Origin: Clostridia bacterium
GTDB lineage: Bacteria; Bacillota; Clostridia; Oscillospirales; CAG-272
Length of the DNA stretch: 7,434 bases
NCBI GenBank assembly: GCA_017411935.1
Contig: JAFQPC010000172.1
Coordinates: forward strand, 1 to 7,434
Reading direction: 5' to 3'
Positions 4,603 to 7,434 of the stretch are shown here, piece by piece; the stretch's first letter is position 1, and each line of letters starts with the position of its first letter. A program made the position numbers and the translations under genes. The notes under the pieces are model-generated. The model searched no databases, had not been told where the DNA came from, and saw only the letters and a list, made by a program, of their open reading frames with translations.

Positions 4603-5040
4603 ATGACCGACAAGCGAATTTTATTCGGCATTTTCGAATTCCCGAGGATGAGCGGGCTGAAATACCTGTTGAATGAGCGCGGACCGACGACAGACTATCT
4701 GTTCGTCAACGAGCCGCACGACAGCTTTTCGATGTATTTCGAAACCGACTTTCCCGCCTTCACGCTCCCCGAGGGAGGCGATCGCCCCTACGCTCTTTTG
4801 GAGATGCGGCGACCCGACCGCACCATCAAGGTCTTCTGCCCCGAAAAGCACAAGAACCTGAGCGCGGTGGTTTGGTATTTCTACGTGGAGCTGTTTGACA
4901 AGCAGGGCGTGGCGCACAGACTCCCCGGGCAGGTCCGCGTTCGCCTGACCGAGCCGTTTCTGCGGATCGGTCACGCAACGCCTCAATTCCTTGAAGTATT
5001 GGAGCAGGTCTCGCTCAGGCAAGAGCCTGTTACCGCTTAA
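4603..5040 (+). CDS. Hypothetical 145-aa protein, first gene of the surface-protein unit
   Basis: I do not recognise this family. The 145-aa protein has no signal peptide or membrane segment, so it is probably cytoplasmic. It is rich in alternating hydrophobic/aromatic stretches typical of beta strands: SFSMYFETDFPAFTLPE (residues ~41-57), YALLEMRRPDRTIKVFCPE, VVWYFYVELFD and LPGQVRVRLTEPF. Charged residues are common. The start is secure: a full GGAGGTGA (4589-4596) lies six bases before the ATG. It is the first gene after the box-controlled promoter and ends 33 bp before the large secreted protein, with no terminator between, so the two are likely one transcript. A regulatory or accessory role for the surface protein or the 7TM-LuxR sensor is possible from position alone. 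Confidence 0.85.
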   Translation: MTDKRILFGIFEFPRMSGLKYLLNERGPTTDYLFVNEPHDSFSMYFETDFPAFTLPEGGDRPYALLEMRRPDRTIKVFCPEKHKNLSAVVWYFYVELFDKQGVAHRLPGQVRVRLTEPFLRIGHATPQFLEVLEQVSLRQEPVTA

Positions 5041-5073
5041 AGCGATACGACAATCATGAAAGGAGAGAACAAC

Positions 5074-7434
5074 ATGAAAGCATCTCATCAAACCCGCATT
5101 TTCACAATTCTCCTCACCCTGTTGATCCTCTGCGGTCTGTCTGCTGCAGCAATGATCGGCGTGGAGGGTGCGGATGCCACCGAGATCTACCTTGGCACGG
5201 TTGCCTTGGGAAACGGTGACTATCTGGCAAACGGAGAAACGCAGGTCAGCGGAGAGCTTCCGCAGGACTGCACGGGCTACGCCCACTATGAGGACGGTGT
5301 CCTGACGCTTGAGAACTACGTGCTTGAGAGCGCGGGAAAAACTCACGACACCACCGAGCGCGCGGTGCTTTACGCCGAGGGTGACGTTGAGCTCGTTCTC
5401 ACGGGTGCAAGCTCGCTCACCAACACCGCGGACAGCATGATCTGGTCACAGAACGGAATCGTAGTGAAGGGAAACCTCACCGTTGGGGGATCGGGTTCCC
5501 TGACGGTGGAGGCGGTCTATCCCGTAAACCTGAGAAGCAACGGTGACTTCACCGTCAACGGCGGTACGCTCAATCTCTCAGATCACCTCTATGCGATCAT
5601 CGTGGAGGGTGAGGGCAGCGTCACCTTCAACGGCGGCACCGTCAATGCCTCGGCAACCAATCAAACGATTTTGGTTGGAGACGGCTTCATCGCCTTCAAC
5701 GGCGGAACGGTAACGGCAAGCTCCACGGGAACCGCAACCTTTTCCAAATCGATCGTTGCGGATAATTTCTCGTATTGGGATATCACGGTCAGCACCCATT
5801 CGGACGGCTCCTCACCCGTCGAATATGATGCCGACGCGATCGCAAGCTACAAGTATTTTCATCTGGAAAAATACGAATACATGGTCGTCTACGCTCCCGC
5901 CGGAGAGGGTGTGAGCGGATCGAGCGAGATCGATTATGCCTATGCGGGTGACGAGCTGGTGCTGGGCGCGTGCCCGTTCATCCCTGCCGAGGGTACGCGA
6001 TTCAAGGCGTGGGAGATCGGCAACGGCTCGGGCGTCTACAAGCAACCCGGCGAGACGGTGACGATCACCGCAGAAACCTATATCTACCCCATCTGGGAGG
6101 AGATCCCGACCTATACGGTCGTTTACGTCGTTGCAGGCGAGGGTGTGAGCGGATCAAATGAGATCGATTACGTCCTCGATGGCGAGGAGCTGACGCTGTT
6201 GGATTGTCCCTTCATCCCTGCCGAGGGTACGCGATTCAAGGCGTGGGAGATCGGCAATGGCTCGGGCATCTATAAGCAGCCCGGCGAGACGGTGACGATC
6301 ACCGCGGAAACCTACATCTATCCCATCTGGGAGAAAATCCCCGAATACGCCTATTCCTACGACCCCACCGACGGCACCGGCTCCTCGACGGGTGACGTGG
6401 TCCTCGACGGCACCGAGATCACGCTTGAGACTCCCGACGAGCTTTCCTTCTCTCCGCCCCTCGGCATGGTATTCGACAAATGGGAGATCGGCCACGACAC
6501 GGGCGTATTCAAGCTACCCGGTGAGACGATCACGATCACGGGGGTGACCTATATTTACGCGATCTGGAAGCCCGATCCCACCTGCGGCGTTTGGATCGGC
6601 GGAACCGAGATCACCACGTCCAACAAGTCCGACGTGTTTGGCGACGGCAAGGTATCCTATGATCCCGAAACGCAAACGCTGACGCTGAGCGGCTATTCCT
6701 ACAGCGGCGTGGGATATACCTTTGCCGCAGGCAGAGAGGCCTGCGTTTACGCCAACCACGCGCTGAAGCTGTCGCTCACGGGCGCAAACGCGCTCACCTA
6801 TACGGGCGAAGCAAACGGATTTGGCATTTATGTCTCCGAGGGTGCGCTCACCGTATCGGGTACGGGCAACCTCTCGGTGAACGCAAATGTCGCAGGCATT
6901 TACACGCAGGACGAAACCGACGGGCTCACCGTCAGCGGCGGCAGCTTGATCCTGACCGTAACCGACGGCGAGACGGGCATGGGCATTTGCACCAACGCAT
7001 TCTTGCAAACCGACGGCAGCATCTCGATCGACAGTGCAATGCTGGGAATCTATCTCCCGCTCGACGGCGCGACCGCCATTCTCTCGGGCGGCGAGCTTAC
7101 GGTTGCCTGCGAGACGAGCGGCATATTCGTCGCCTTCAATGGTGAGACGTTTGTTCCCGTCACCCCCAATCTTGGCTCCTACCCCTCCTATCGCGCAACG
7201 GCAAGCGTCAACACCGACGGCAGTGACGCCTCTCCCTATCGCGCGGAGGATATCGCAACCTACAAATATTTCAAGCTGATCGAAGCCCACACGGTCAGCT
7301 TTGACGCCAACGGTGGCGAGATGGGTGCTGCGCCGACCATCACCGACAAGAACGGCAAGACAGTTGCGCCTGTCATTGATGCCGCTACAACGGCGACTTA
7401 CAGCCCGCTTCCTCTCAACCAGGATTACGCGCTG
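5074..7434 (+). CDS. Large secreted repeat protein, N-terminal part (runs off window)
   Basis: The frame is open from ATG 5074 (AAAGGAGAG at 5059-5067) to the window end: 787 codons and no stop. A Sec signal peptide covers about residues 1-35 (K2, R8, hydrophobic 9-29, possible cleavage after ADA at 33-35). Residues ~36-268 form a repetitive Gly/Asn/Thr-rich beta-helix (short turns such as FTVNGGTLNL and VTFNGGTVNA), resembling Cthe_2159-type carbohydrate-binding domains and ending YKYFHLEKYE. Residues ~269-503 hold three ~78-residue repeats of InlB B / Listeria-Bacteroides type, each with FKAWEIG- or DKWEIG-like and IYPIW- or IYAIW-like motifs. Residues ~504-738 repeat the beta-helix module (LTVSGGSLIL), ending YKYFKLIEA, and at 739 another InlB-like repeat begins (HTVSFDANGGE). 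The protein is probably exported and cell-surface or extracellular, for binding or adhesion; any wall anchor would be beyond the window. It is likely co-transcribed with the 145-aa gene. Confidence 0.88.
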   Translation, partial: MKASHQTRIFTILLTLLILCGLSAAAMIGVEGADATEIYLGTVALGNGDYLANGETQVSGELPQDCTGYAHYEDGVLTLENYVLESAGKTHDTTERAVLYAEGDVELVLTGASSLTNTADSMIWSQNGIVVKGNLTVGGSGSLTVEAVYPVNLRSNGDFTVNGGTLNLSDHLYAIIVEGEGSVTFNGGTVNASATNQTILVGDGFIAFNGGTVTASSTGTATFSKSIVADNFSYWDITVSTHSDGSSPVEYDADAIASYKYFHLEKYEYMVVYAPAGEGVSGSSEIDYAYAGDELVLGACPFIPAEGTRFKAWEIGNGSGVYKQPGETVTITAETYIYPIWEEIPTYTVVYVVAGEGVSGSNEIDYVLDGEELTLLDCPFIPAEGTRFKAWEIGNGSGIYKQPGETVTITAETYIYPIWEKIPEYAYSYDPTDGTGSSTGDVVLDGTEITLETPDELSFSPPLGMVFDKWEIGHDTGVFKLPGETITITGVTYIYAIWKPDPTCGVWIGGTEITTSNKSDVFGDGKVSYDPETQTLTLSGYSYSGVGYTFAAGREACVYANHALKLSLTGANALTYTGEANGFGIYVSEGALTVSGTGNLSVNANVAGIYTQDETDGLTVSGGSLILTVTDGETGMGICTNAFLQTDGSISIDSAMLGIYLPLDGATAILSGGELTVACETSGIFVAFNGETFVPVTPNLGSYPSYRATASVNTDGSDASPYRAEDIATYKYFKLIEAHTVSFDANGGEMGAAPTITDKNGKTVAPVIDAATTATYSPLPLNQDYAL
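5971..6333 (+). repeat. Near-identical 129-bp direct repeat inside the secreted-protein gene
   Basis: The segments 5971-6099 and 6205-6333 lie 234 bp (78 codons) apart and differ at nine positions by my alignment. Eight differences are silent and one changes Val to Ile. The third repeat copy (6440-6570 region) is much more diverged. The pattern points to recent duplication or gene conversion between the first two InlB-like repeats, or to strong protein-level constraint. Confidence 0.85.

Noticed and set aside
4621..5346. 241-codon minus-strand open frame
   Set aside because: Shadow of the 145-aa gene and the start of the secreted-protein gene; no ribosome binding site, no recognisable domain.
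6514..7290. 258-codon minus-strand open frame
   Set aside because: Shadow of the GC-rich repeat protein; the plus frame has signal peptide, repeats and an unbroken 787 codons.
1..7434. CRISPR array, complete insertion sequence or rRNA
   Set aside because: No regularly spaced repeats with unique spacers, no transposase frame, and no rRNA-like sequence.

Overview
The window looks like chromosomal DNA from an anaerobic, gut- or rumen-type Clostridia (Firmicutes) member. Support for this is strong GGAGG-type ribosome binding sites, extended -10 promoters, a 7TM-LuxR regulator and a large secreted protein with Listeria-Bacteroides-type repeats. No species can be named from sequence alone. Base use changes along the window: about 1-2660 is visibly AT-richer, and the genes from 2881 onward favour G/C-ending codons (GAC, ACC, GGC, CTC).

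Region 1 (1-2660) reads as the end of an integrated element. It opens on the minus strand with the 3' part of a tRNA-Pro(GGG) gene (anticodon arm, T arm, acceptor strand, CCA) whose 5' half is absent, as at the far end of an element inserted in a tRNA gene. Next comes a noncoding stretch with short repeats, then a minus-strand pseudogene. That pseudogene keeps an N-terminal helix-turn-helix, the first ~20 residues of an AAA-ATPase-like domain and, after a large internal deletion and frame change, the last ~20 residues of the same kind of protein. Its promoter lies in a field of AATTTCG repeats, three of them exactly 21 bp apart. After a 37-bp interrupted palindrome there is a complete tripartite toxin-antitoxin operon of HipBST type: hipB (HTH), hipS (free HipA N-terminal subdomain) and hipT (short HipA-like Ser/Thr kinase). 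The genes are linked by two 4-bp ATGA overlaps. Three TACCC-N4-GGGTA operators sit exactly 41 bp apart, the last between the -35 and -10 of a consensus promoter. Transcription from that promoter should start almost at the hipB ATG (leaderless). HipT carries TVP in the Gly-rich loop where E. coli HipT has SIS, and a Cys/His cluster at its N terminus.

Region 2 (2661-3357) is a spacer with a convincing minus-strand promoter pointing back into hipT and a 15-bp-stem terminator. It leads into a lipoprotein gene broken by one in-frame TAA after codon 98; the frame stays open for 59 more codons.

Region 3 (3424-7434) appears to be a regulator-surface protein module: a 7TM membrane sensor fused to a LuxR-type HTH, a strong terminator, a promoter lacking a good -35 but preceded by helically phased TTTTCACCCC boxes, a 145-aa protein of unknown family, and 33 bp later a very large secreted repeat protein that runs off the window end (787 codons seen). 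The secreted protein alternates beta-helix/carbohydrate-binding-like domains with ~78-residue repeats. I infer that the membrane regulator may act at the phased boxes to control the last two genes; this is not shown by the sequence.
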